A stretch of DNA of 43,055 nt from CAYQZD01 sp964421875 (GTDB lineage Bacteria > Electryoneota > Tariuqbacteria > Tariuqbacterales > Tariuqbacteraceae). A program made the translations under genes and the position numbers. Under the pieces are notes generated by a model that saw only the letters and a program-made list of their open reading frames with translations, did not search any database and was not told the origin of the DNA. Below, in pieces: positions 8,105 to 15,293 of the stretch. Within the stretch, counting starts at the first letter, position 1. The number at the start of each line of letters is the position of its first letter. The DNA lies in contig CAYQZD010000019.1 in assembly GCA_964421875.1 (NCBI GenBank), positions 1-43,055 of the forward strand. The letters run 5' to 3'.

Positions 8105-8125
8105 AGAACTGAGAACTGAGAACCG
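8105..8125. repeat. GAGAACT heptamer repeat
   Basis: Three tandem 7-nt units (GAGAACT, GAGAACT, GAGAACC) upstream of nuoJ. It is one of several short-period arrays in gaps of this window. Confidence 0.6.
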
Positions 8126-8169
8126 AAGGAGGAATCTATCCTCTTGGAAAACAGTCTATAAGTGGAACT

Positions 8170-8799
8170 TCATTCGAAAACAAAGAACCTGACAGTATAA
8201 TAACAGCGTAATATCACGGAATTCACAGTCTCATCATAGCCGCTTTCAGTGTTCTGTGAATAATTATTGATTTCCACCCGGTCTAAATAAACACTGGCGT
8301 ATGAATACTCCAATTCGAACGACCATTTATCATCGATTAGATACCGCAGCGCGGCGCCGTAAGCGATATCGATCCCGGAGAAACCATCCTTGGAACTTCC
8401 GGTAAACCAAGTTTTTCCAAACCTGAGATGGGCGCGGGGTATAACTTTCTGAGCGTCCCGGAATTTCGCCAGCAGTCCTATCCCGGCTCGCAAAGCGCAG
8501 TAACCGATATCGGAATAGACCTTCTCATAGCCGGTGGCGCTGAATTTCATTCCCGCCGGGTCATCCACACCATATCTCAAAGGAAAGGCGAACATCCCTT
8601 CAAATTCAAGAGCGGAGCTGTAGGGAACGATTACTCCCGCTGTTACGGCTAATCCCGGTTCAAAATCGAATTCCCCCTTGAAGGCGTTCATCCCGGCTCC
8701 GGTGAAAAACCGGATTTGCGCCGCCTCCGCCGGGAAAGACCGGCACAGCGCTGTCAACGCTAATGCGCTGATTAAATGACGGAAAAGAACTGCCCGCAT
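8170..8799 (-). CDS. Predicted outer-membrane beta-barrel protein
   Basis: A 209-residue protein with a signal peptide ending near FPAEAAQ. The rest shows alternating polar/hydrophobic strands rich in aromatic residues (for example WSFELEYSYASVYLDRVEI and SVILRCYYTVRFFVFE), typical of small 8-10 strand outer-membrane barrels of the OmpA/OmpW-like type. No enzymatic motif is seen. It lies 14 bp after another barrel gene of the same size and probably shares its transcript. Exact family not recognised. Confidence 0.65.
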   Translation of the reverse strand: MRAVLFRHLISALALTALCRSFPAEAAQIRFFTGAGMNAFKGEFDFEPGLAVTAGVIVPYSSALEFEGMFAFPLRYGVDDPAGMKFSATGYEKVYSDIGYCALRAGIGLLAKFRDAQKVIPRAHLRFGKTWFTGSSKDGFSGIDIAYGAALRYLIDDKWSFELEYSYASVYLDRVEINNYSQNTESGYDETVNSVILRCYYTVRFFVFE

Positions 8800-8813
8800 C
8801 GAAAATGCCTATC

Positions 8814-9437
8814 CTATTTCAAATCAAGCAGATAATAAAGCGCAAGGTTAAAGCACATATACTGTTCATCCAAGCCCACAGCAGTGGTCCCCCAGCTTTC
8901 AATCTTATACTCGTTATAATAGGCGAATTTCACGGAAAAGGTCATATCGAGCCAAATGCTGGAAGTAAACTCATAGATAGCGCCGAAACCCATCTCCGGG
9001 CCGATTCCCCGGAATTCTATATCGGGAAAGAGTAGCGATTTTTTCGAATTATAGAGCCAGAACAGTCCCAGTCCGCCGTAAATCTTAGGCAAAAGCTTCA
9101 AATCCTCGAAAACGCGGAATGTGTAGTGCCCGGCTATCATTCCGTGGAAAACCGTGAATTCACGATAATAGAGGGAACTGTCCGCGCCGTTTATATCCAC
9201 TATTAAAGGGTATTCGCCCCCTTGAAGTTTGACGGGATAGTCGAATTCCAGCATCAGATAAAGGTCCTCCACTAGCCGGGTTCCCGCTCCGAAGTTTACA
9301 GTGTATTCCGGTTCGAGGTTGAGGTCGCCGCTGGGCGTGATGCGGAAGGCGCCGGCTTTGAACAGCACATTGTCCAGAGCCCGGGCGTCGATTGACAGGA
9401 GGGACAGAGCCGCGGCGATGAGCAGGACTTTTCGCAA
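8814..9437 (-). CDS. Predicted outer-membrane beta-barrel protein
   Basis: A 207-residue protein. The signal peptide is MRKVLLIAAALSLLSIDARA. The mature part is made of short amphipathic strands (YTVNFGAGTRLVEDLYLMLEFDYPV, split here; IWLDMTFSVKFAYYNEYKI) and ends MCFNLALYYLLDLK. Size and layout match the next gene downstream, so the two may be distant paralogues in a two-gene operon. A strong sigma-70-like promoter lies about 60-85 bp upstream. Function not recognisable. Confidence 0.65.
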   Translation of the reverse strand: MRKVLLIAAALSLLSIDARALDNVLFKAGAFRITPSGDLNLEPEYTVNFGAGTRLVEDLYLMLEFDYPVKLQGGEYPLIVDINGADSSLYYREFTVFHGMIAGHYTFRVFEDLKLLPKIYGGLGLFWLYNSKKSLLFPDIEFRGIGPEMGFGAIYEFTSSIWLDMTFSVKFAYYNEYKIESWGTTAVGLDEQYMCFNLALYYLLDLK

Positions 9438-9494
9438 AATAGTGATGGCTCGATTTATGTGTCGTTATTGAGCTAAAATTCACAAAATTTAAAT

Positions 9495-9523
9495 AATATA
9501 GTGTTTTCCCCGGAAAAAGTCAA
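9495..9523 (-). promoter_or_regulatory. Sigma-70-like promoter for the barrel-gene pair
   Basis: On the minus strand TTGACT (9523-9518), a 17-nt spacer, then TATATT (9500-9495): one mismatch to each consensus hexamer. It precedes the barrel gene that starts at 9437. Confidence 0.6.
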
Positions 9524-9529
9524 GGAATA

Positions 9530-9868
9530 AGCGGGTTTCTTCATTGAGGATAAGCAGTTTGAAACAAAGTAATAGTTTAGGTTTGTGAAGTTACTACCAA
9601 TTCCGCTGTCATTATAGCTTGTTTGGAATCTGACATCAGTATAATTTCAGGTTCAGATTCCCGACGCGTTCACTTGCGGGAATGACAAATTATAGTCATT
9701 CTGGGAAAGAATGACAAGAAAGAAGGATGTTATTCCGAGCGACCTGTGCGCCGCACGGCGTGAAGCCGGAATCCAGGATTCTATATATAATGACATACTG
9801 GACTCCCGCTTTCGCGGGAGTGACATACCAAAGGAAAGTCTATGGGGGAATCTGTATAATTCATAAAC
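9530..9868. repeat. Gap with stacked palindromic repeats
   Basis: No gene is seen here. From 9650 on there are at least three repeat units: a GATTCCCG...CGGGAATGAC palindrome (about 9657-9690); a second with CCGAGCGACC and GCCGGAATCC (9735-9772); and CTCCCGCTTTCGCGGGAG (about 9802-9822). The last type recurs at 13481-13506 and 25051-25082. Confidence 0.6.
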
Positions 9869-10381
9869 TTATTCCGAAACATCCAGCGCTTCGAGGTCGA
9901 TGATTGGCTGTCCTACATCAACGGCGTCACCGGATTGAAAATTTAGTTTTTTCACTTTAGCGTTGATGGGAGCGCGGATTTCATTTTCCATCTTCATCGC
10001 CTCCACGATGACCAAACCCTGCCCCTCCTCCACTATTTCCCCCTCCTCGACCAGGAACTTGATGATGGTTCCCGGCATTGGAGTCTCCACAATCCCCACT
10101 CCTCCTCCTAAACCGGCTCCCCCGCCTTCGAAGAACTGCGATTCGTCGGGAATCTTCAGGATGAATTTATCACCTTCAATAAAAACGTGCACGGTTGATT
10201 TATCCCTGGCGAAATAAACGGTACGGTTCCCGTTAGGACCCTGGAGCGATAAACAATTCGACCCAATCAGGCGGTAAAGATATTCCAGCGATTCGCCCTC
10301 GATGTCTGCGGACAATGTCCCCTTCCCGATTTCACATTGAAAGGCGCGCCGGGCGCCTTCGATGATGTATTCGTATTCCAT
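9869..10381 (-). CDS. Biotin carboxyl carrier subunit of an acyl-CoA carboxylase
   Basis: A 170-residue protein. The C-terminal 75 residues form a biotinyl domain, with TPMPGTIIKFLVEEGE and the biotin attachment site EAMKMENEI (Lys130). The first 80 residues (IIEGARRAFQCEIGK..., VHVFIEGDKFILKIP) resemble the BT linker domain that joins biotin carboxylase and carrier parts in MccA/PccA-type alpha subunits. I start it at the ATG at 10381; a longer frame to 10411 reads into an octamer repeat. The biotin carboxylase gene lies 96 bp upstream. Together they look like one alpha subunit cut into two. The carboxyltransferase partner is not in the window, so the acyl-CoA substrate stays open. Confidence 0.85.
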   Translation of the reverse strand: MEYEYIIEGARRAFQCEIGKGTLSADIEGESLEYLYRLIGSNCLSLQGPNGNRTVYFARDKSTVHVFIEGDKFILKIPDESQFFEGGGAGLGGGVGIVETPMPGTIIKFLVEEGEIVEEGQGLVIVEAMKMENEIRAPINAKVKKLNFQSGDAVDVGQPIIDLEALDVSE

Positions 10382-10385
10382 AATT

Positions 10386-10440
10386 AAGTTTGCGAGTTTA
10401 CAAGTTAGCAAGTTTACAAGTTGGCAGGTTAGCAGGTTTC
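10386..10440. repeat. Octamer tandem array, TTNRCRAG type
   Basis: Seven 8-nt units in line (TTTGCGAG, TTTACAAG, TTAGCAAG, TTTACAAG, TTGGCAGG, TTAGCAGG and a worn last one) between the carboxylase and carrier genes. Same class, opposite strand, at 21805-21840, and a related array at 15160-15195. Confidence 0.7.
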
Positions 10441-10445
10441 GGAAA

Positions 10446-10468
10446 GGTGGGTTAAGAACCCACCCTAC
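10446..10468. repeat. Stem-variable palindrome with CTAC tail
   Basis: GGTGGGTT-AAG-AACCCACC followed by CTAC. Identical arms recur at 29931-29953; other members with different arms are at 13686, 29861, 29966 and 31943. Confidence 0.7.
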
Positions 10469-10477
10469 TAAAAACAG

Positions 10478-11986
10478 TCACTTCCCGATTTCCCAGGGAC
10501 CTACAACATCCCAGGGGTCGAAAGTGCGGGAAGCCGCGGCGTTGGCGGAAACTGGCCCTCCCCCGCTCCGCTCCGATAAAGCGGCGGCGATGAGCGCTAA
10601 ATTCAAACTCGGCTTCCCGTCATTGGGAACCCATCCGCCGGGGAAATTGATATCGATGAAGTCGGTGAAAGTTCTACCCTCGATAAAATCCGGGCGCTCC
10701 AGCGCCTTCGCCAGAAATTCAATCGTGGTGCTGACGCCAAGGATGACGAAATCCTTGAGCGCGCTTATCATCCGCTTCCGCGCCGACTCCCGGTCGGGGC
10801 CCCAGGCGATGAGCTTGGAAAGAATCGGGTCGTAATGCGTGGGGACTTTCCAGCCGGAGTAAATCCCGTTGTCGTGTCGGATTCCCGGTCCCGCCGGCTC
10901 CTTCATAAAGAGGATTTCCCCGCTGGAGGGCATAAAACCGGCGGCGGTGTCTTCGGCATAAATACGGACTTCAATTGCGTGCCCCCGCTGCCGGATGTCG
11001 GATTGCTTCAATCCGAGCGGCTCCCCCGCGGCGATGCGGATTTGCTCCGCCACCAAATCCACGCCGATGGTCTCCTCGGTGACCGGATGCTCGACCTGGA
11101 GGCGGGTGTTGACCTCCAGGAAATAATAGACCCCCTCCCCGGCGTAGAGGAATTCCACCGTCCCGGCGTTACTGTATCCCGAAGCGCGCGCCACCTCCAC
11201 CGCAGCGCTCCCCATCTTTTCCCGGATTTCCGGGGTCAATTCCGTCGAAGGAGTCTCCTCCACCACCTTCTGATGGCGGCGCTGGATGGAACATTCCCGC
11301 TCGCAAAGGTGGACGATATTACCGTGGCGGTCGGCTAATATCTGGAATTCGATATGCCGGGGGCGCTCAAGGTATTTTTCCACATAGACGGTTTCGTCGG
11401 CGAAGGCGGATTTGGCTTCCCGCATCGCCCCTTCGATGGACTTTTCCAGTTCCTCCGGAGCCCGGACAATCCGCATCCCTTTCCCGCCTCCCCCGGCGGC
11501 GGCTTTGACCAAGATGGGATAGCCCACTTCCTCCGCCCGCTTAGCCACCTCCTTTAGCGATAACTGCTTAATTTCGAAACCGGGGGTGCAGGGGATGCCC
11601 GCCTCTAACATCACCTTGCGCGACGCCACCTTGTTCCCCAACAGCTCGATAGCCGCCCCGGAAGGCCCGATGAAGGTGATGCCTTCCGCCTCGCAGCGCT
11701 TGGCGAAAGCGGGATTCTCCGCTAAAAAGCCGTAGCCGGGGTGAACCGCGTCCGCCCCCCGCTCCCTGGCGGTTTCGATGATTTTATCGATGTCGAGGTA
11801 GCTTTGCAGAGGCGGCGGTGGTCCTAACAATGCCGCTTCGTCCGCCGCTTGGACGTGCAGCGCGGCTCGGTCAACTTCGGAATAGACCGCCAAAGTGGGG
11901 ATACCCAGCTCGCGGCAGGTCTTGATGACCCGAACCGCGATTTCCCCCCGGTTGGCGATGAGGATTTTGTTGAAATATTTAGTCAT
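10478..11986 (-). CDS. accC: Biotin carboxylase subunit of an acyl-CoA carboxylase
   Basis: ATP-grasp enzyme that carboxylates biotin on the carrier protein using bicarbonate and ATP; cytoplasmic. It has 502 residues, with the N-terminal ILIANRGEIAVRVIKTCRELG, the glycine-rich ATP loop KAAAGGGGKGMR (about 161-172), the metal/ATP site EVNTRLQVEHPVTE (291-304), and the CERECSIQRRHQKVVEE region. It is about 50 residues longer than AccC of fatty-acid synthesis. The tail has DPWDVVGPWEI, which in MccA/PccA leads into the BT domain, and here the protein stops right there. The missing part is encoded by the next gene. It may therefore serve propionyl-, methylcrotonyl- or geranyl-type acyl-CoA rather than acetyl-CoA. 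The start ATG has no clear ribosome site. Confidence 0.9.
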   Translation of the reverse strand: MTKYFNKILIANRGEIAVRVIKTCRELGIPTLAVYSEVDRAALHVQAADEAALLGPPPPLQSYLDIDKIIETARERGADAVHPGYGFLAENPAFAKRCEAEGITFIGPSGAAIELLGNKVASRKVMLEAGIPCTPGFEIKQLSLKEVAKRAEEVGYPILVKAAAGGGGKGMRIVRAPEELEKSIEGAMREAKSAFADETVYVEKYLERPRHIEFQILADRHGNIVHLCERECSIQRRHQKVVEETPSTELTPEIREKMGSAAVEVARASGYSNAGTVEFLYAGEGVYYFLEVNTRLQVEHPVTEETIGVDLVAEQIRIAAGEPLGLKQSDIRQRGHAIEVRIYAEDTAAGFMPSSGEILFMKEPAGPGIRHDNGIYSGWKVPTHYDPILSKLIAWGPDRESARKRMISALKDFVILGVSTTIEFLAKALERPDFIEGRTFTDFIDINFPGGWVPNDGKPSLNLALIAAALSERSGGGPVSANAAASRTFDPWDVVGPWEIGK

Positions 11987-12002
11987 TGTGTATCGTTAAG
12001 TT

Positions 12003-12093
12003 ACTCGTTGCTCGTTGCTCGTTGCTGGTTACTCGTTGCTCGTTACTCGTTGCTGGTTGCTGGTTGCTCGTTGCTGGTTGCTGGTTGCTGGTT
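12003..12093. repeat. Heptamer tandem array, 13 units of [AG]CT[CG]GTT
   Basis: Thirteen perfect-length 7-nt units drawn from ACTCGTT, GCTCGTT and GCTGGTT in mixed order, just upstream of the biotin carboxylase gene. No spacers, so not a CRISPR array. Confidence 0.9.
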
Positions 12094-12094
12094 T

Positions 12095-12113
12095 AATCCG
12101 CCTGCGGCGGATT
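12095..12113. repeat. Palindrome AATCCGCC-TGC-GGCGGATT
   Basis: Perfect 8-bp arms with a 3-nt loop, followed by a short T run on the plus strand. No plus-strand gene lies upstream, so it is listed as a repeat and not as a terminator. Confidence 0.5.
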
Positions 12114-12177
12114 TTTGGGTTTTGAACCGCTGATGAAAGACGATGGTGAATGAACAACAATTTGATAATAATTAAGA

Positions 12178-12957
12178 CTACGGATTACTATGACTTGCGA
12201 CCTTTAAAACTTGTGTTAATGGCTGGAATTCATAGCCTATTAGTGAATCAGTATATTTATTCTTGATCATTCTCATGATATCATTTACTTTTTCATCTAT
12301 GAATGTTTTAAATTCTAACAAGCATTTTATGTCATTAAAAAACAAAAATAAGAACACTTCGGACATTTCAAGAAAATATTTATCCAATATTTTACATCCT
12401 TGAGAATTGAAATCCATAATAACAGGATTTGAATGCGTATATAATGAGTAAAATTTCCACTCAGCAATAATATTTTTAAATGGTTGTGATAATTTTACTT
12501 TTTTACTTTTAAATACTGCTTCAACCTTTTCATGAAAAAATAAACCACTCCAATCATTTTTGTTATGATTTTCATAGTCCTTAAAAATCTCATGACCTTT
12601 GCTATTTTCAGATTTAATTGTACTCCATTTCTTAGTGCTTTTGACTTTGTTTGTCATATGATCTGCATATTCATATTTTACATATGGCACAAATTTTACA
12701 AATCTATCTACGAGTGCTAATACATCAGTGTGTATATACCAGAAATTTACAATAGCCTCAATAACACTACGATATAATGAAAATCCTGAATTATACAGAT
12801 TGTTTTCAATCAAGATGTTAATCCCTTTAAAAGAATCAATAACTTGGTCCGCTAAGAAATATATCACTCTATTATAGTCATCATTATTGCTAATACCTTT
12901 AAGTGTATTCTTTACCCCCTCACAAAATTCCAGAATATTTCTTGTTGTTCTATCCAT
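12178..12957 (-). CDS. DUF5677-like protein of unknown function
   Basis: A 259-residue soluble, helix-rich protein. The stretch GFSLYRSVIEAIVNFWYIHTD and the later FYSLYTHSNPVIMDF (the S/H-containing helix) resemble the DUF5677 family, whose role is unknown. The start is the ATG at 12957, because a full AGGAGG lies 8 nt upstream; a TTG at 12963 would be too close. The gene is strikingly AT-rich against its neighbours, full of AAA, AAT and TTT codons, with a ribosome site better than most genes here. Together with the adjacent orphan HicB this points to recent acquisition. Confidence 0.6.
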   Translation of the reverse strand: MDRTTRNILEFCEGVKNTLKGISNNDDYNRVIYFLADQVIDSFKGINILIENNLYNSGFSLYRSVIEAIVNFWYIHTDVLALVDRFVKFVPYVKYEYADHMTNKVKSTKKWSTIKSENSKGHEIFKDYENHNKNDWSGLFFHEKVEAVFKSKKVKLSQPFKNIIAEWKFYSLYTHSNPVIMDFNSQGCKILDKYFLEMSEVFLFLFFNDIKCLLEFKTFIDEKVNDIMRMIKNKYTDSLIGYEFQPLTQVLKVASHSNP

Positions 12958-13051
12958 TTTCAAAACCTCCTAAGTATTAATTTGTTGACTATAACATCTT
13001 ATTGTACTCACTTGGAGATATAGCAATTACCCTAATAGTAGCTCTTTGGAT

Positions 13052-13237
13052 TCATTGGTGTTCGTATTCATTTGTTCGCTCCTGAAGCACCATCAAATAC
13101 CCCTCAATCGCCTCTTTGATATTCCGCAATGCTTCTTCGCGGGTGTCGCCCCAGGAATGGCAGCCGGGCAGTTCGAGGCAGCGGGCGCTGACCCGGCCGT
13201 CCTCTTCCGCCTCAAGCGCGATAGTGTATTTCTTCAT
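13052..13237 (-). CDS. hicB: HicB-family antitoxin, orphan
   Basis: A 61-residue protein with the HicB partial RNase-H-like fold: KKYTIALEAEEDGRVSARCLELPGCHSWGDTREEALRNIKEAI (read in parts). The CLELPGCHSWGDT-EEAL pattern is diagnostic. It is the short form without a C-terminal DNA-binding domain. GAGGAT lies about 6 nt before the ATG. HicB normally pairs with a HicA toxin of 60-80 residues; I see no HicA frame on either side, so the antitoxin is alone. It could be a leftover, a solitary regulator or an antidote to a toxin elsewhere. Confidence 0.8.
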   Translation of the reverse strand: MKKYTIALEAEEDGRVSARCLELPGCHSWGDTREEALRNIKEAIEGYLMVLQERTNEYEHQ

Positions 13238-13270
13238 CGACTGATCCTCATAAAGGTATTGACCAATAAA

Positions 13271-13450
13271 ATCCGCTTCATCCGCTTCAAATCATTAGAC
13301 TTCCTGCAAGTGTTTCCCCAAATCGTTCTTGAAACACGAAAAACACTAAACAATCGAAAGACACAAAAACAATTGCGGTTAAATGTTTTGCAATCTATCT
13401 ATCCCAATCATAGGATGAGTAAACCCTGCGAAGCTGATAGAATGATTATA
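13271..13450. repeat. Long repeat R2, copy 1
   Basis: About 180 bp closely similar to 14857-15030. Shared segments include CACGAAAAACAC, ATCGAAAGACACAAAAAC, ATAGGATGAGTAAACCCTGC and TGATAGAATGATTATA. The two copies are in direct orientation and bracket the DUF5683-like gene. Confidence 0.8.
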
Positions 13451-13832
13451 GCGATTCCCAAAAAGAATATCCTATGCGATGTCACTCCCGCGAAAGCGGG
13501 AGTCCAGTAAATCACATAAATACAAAAAGATGGATTCCGGCTTTCGCTCGGAATGACAATTCTTACTCGCTATTCTTTTCAGGGTCTGTTGCCCAAATCG
13601 TTTTATTGAATTATTGACTCGGTCAATAGACAGGAATGTAGGGATTTGATTTATCAAATCCCTTGTAACACAATAACTTAAAACTGGGCTTGATAAATCA
13701 AGCCCCTACAATTCCGCGCTTAGTGTATTTCGGCAACACGCCCTTTCAAGAATGGCTATATATTAATTATTACTGACTCATTTTTCGTGTTTTTAGTGCA
13801 ATTTCGCGAACTTCGTGATTCTAAAAACCATA
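13451..13832. repeat. Repeat-filled gap: four repeat families in a row
   Basis: No gene is visible. In order: CTCCCGCGAAAGCGGGAG (about 13485-13503); a GATTCCGGCTTTCG...GGAATGAC unit; GGGTCTGTTGCCCAAAT (near 13588); the palindromes GGGATTTGAT-TT-ATCAAATCCC (13641-13662) and GGGCTTGAT-AA-ATCAAGCCC with CTAC tail (13686-13709); GGCAACACGCCC (near 13733); and a third partial copy of the R2 tail at 13765-13830 (TTTTTCGTGTTTTTAG, GAACTTCGTGATTC). Confidence 0.65.
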
Positions 13833-14696
13833 TCACCAACTAATCTTAATCTGCCCCATCGGAACATACTCACAGCAATATACCTCCGGATACACATTCA
13901 TCGAAGTTTCGATTCGCTTATTCTTTATCCAGGCGGTGATTCCGGCGTCTATGGCTGAAGCGATATGATTCAAGACTATAACCCCTGTAAAGACTCTGAC
14001 CATATCCTCCGCATCCTGCGCGTCTAACCAGAGTTTTCTATACTTTGCCGCATTGGCGGTCGAACCGCCCGCCCAATACCAAGTAGCGTCATAAGGCTCG
14101 GGAGTTTGTTGAGTGTCAGCCATCGGATCGATACAATCGTCCCAGCCGGGTCCGAATTGGGTCAAATATTTTCCTATCATATCATAATAACTATCATTCT
14201 TCGCCGGCGGAAGATTATGTGTGAACCCGTTGAAATCTTCGTAAAGCCTGTAATCCTCGAATTCACCGTAAATCCCGTTGCCGTTCAGGTCGATTTCACC
14301 GCCGTATAACATCCTGAGCCATTCATAATATTTGTTCACAAGCCAGTGCTCGTCGCCGAAGGCAAAATAATCATCGGTCTTATCGTCGTTCGCATTCCTA
14401 TTATAAATAAATAGAACTTCCAATCCGAAAAAAAATGCCGCCTGCAAATAGCTCCTGGTATATAGCTCGCCTGCGCCGGGAATTATGACGGAAAAGAACA
14501 TAGCCTTGAGCGGCGGCTTTTTTCTACCCGACATAAGTGCGCCCTGTTTCGCTTCATTCTGTTCAAGATTCAAGCTGATTCCTGAAAACTCCTGTTTCAG
14601 CCGGTAGGCTTCAAGGTTGTATTTCAGAGAATTCTTCTCGCCTGCGCAGGCGTTCGCCGCCGCTGCAAGCGTTAGTATTACAATCATCCATTTCAT
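13833..14696 (-). CDS. DUF5683-like membrane protein
   Basis: A 287-residue protein. A signal peptide (MKWMIVILTLAAAANACAG) is followed by a short polar region. Then comes a hydrophobic segment with SVIIPGAGELYTRSYLQAAFFFGLE, the PGxGxxY-R-Y pattern of DUF5683, a family common in Bacteroidetes-type genomes. The middle (about 115-215) is acidic and aromatic with DLNGNGIYGEFEDYRLYEDF, which looks like a calcium-binding type loop. A second hydrophobic helix lies near residue 240 (VFTGVIVLNHIASAIDAGI). Function unknown. The gene sits between the two copies of repeat R2. Confidence 0.65.
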   Translation of the reverse strand: MKWMIVILTLAAAANACAGEKNSLKYNLEAYRLKQEFSGISLNLEQNEAKQGALMSGRKKPPLKAMFFSVIIPGAGELYTRSYLQAAFFFGLEVLFIYNRNANDDKTDDYFAFGDEHWLVNKYYEWLRMLYGGEIDLNGNGIYGEFEDYRLYEDFNGFTHNLPPAKNDSYYDMIGKYLTQFGPGWDDCIDPMADTQQTPEPYDATWYWAGGSTANAAKYRKLWLDAQDAEDMVRVFTGVIVLNHIASAIDAGITAWIKNKRIETSMNVYPEVYCCEYVPMGQIKISW

Positions 14697-14856
14697 CTCT
14701 ACTACCTCTCTTTTTGTAACACTTTATTGATTTGAAATTGGGCAGACTTTCACAAAACCTATATTCTTATAAATTATATATATACCTCTCAGAAATCCGC
14801 TTAATCCGTTTAATCCGCTGTGAATCTATATTCTTAACAACCAAATTTTTGAAAAC
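14697..14856. other. AT-rich gap with a nonamer array
   Basis: No gene. It holds a nonamer array AATCCGCTT-AATCCGTTT-AATCCGCTG near 14793-14822. Confidence 0.5.
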
Positions 14857-15030
14857 ATCCGCTTTAAATCGGTTGACTTCTCGCAATGACGCGTTTCTAA
14901 AATCATTCTTAATCACGAAAAACACATAAAAATCGAAAGACACAAAAACAATTGCGATTAAATGTCCTGAAATCCTTCTATCCAAATCATAGGATGAGTA
15001 AACCCTGCGAAGTTGATAGAATGATTATAT
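14857..15030. repeat. Long repeat R2, copy 2
   Basis: Direct repeat of 13271-13450. It continues to 15093 with a tail (TTTTCGTGTTTTTGG, GAACTTCGTGATTC) that is also found alone at 13765-13830. Confidence 0.8.
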
Positions 15031-15159
15031 TAATTTTAACCGACTCTGTTTTCGTGTTTTTGGTTCAATTTTGTGAACTTCGTGATTCAAAAAAGAGCCT
15101 AGTCTCTAAGCAAAAGACTTACCGACCTGCATACTTAAAGGGCGGCTTCAAGGGTGGAC

Positions 15160-15240
15160 TTGTACACTTGCCCACCTGTACACCTGCCAACTATTCTCTC
15201 ATCTGTGTCATCAGCGAAAATCAGCGCTAATCAGCGATTT
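15160..15240. repeat. Octamer and decamer tandem arrays
   Basis: CTTGTACA, CTTGCCCA, CCTGTACA, CCTGCCAA in line (8-nt period), followed near 15207-15240 by ATCAGCGAAA, ATCAGCGCTA, ATCAGCGATT (10-nt period). No gene in this stretch. Confidence 0.6.
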
Positions 15241-15293
15241 AAAAATATTCCTACACAGAACCGGGAACTAAGTCGCTCCCTTCTCACGCTACT

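Noticed and set aside
12003..12093. CRISPR array
   Set aside because: The 7-nt units are contiguous without spacers, and no cas gene is present.
12095..12116. Intrinsic terminator on the plus strand
   Set aside because: Hairpin plus T run fits, but no plus-strand gene ends nearby; the palindrome looks like part of the repeat set.
14767..14985. A 72-codon minus-strand frame in the gap upstream of the DUF5683 gene
   Set aside because: It lies within repeat R2 and a nonamer array and has no ribosome site or homology I recognise.
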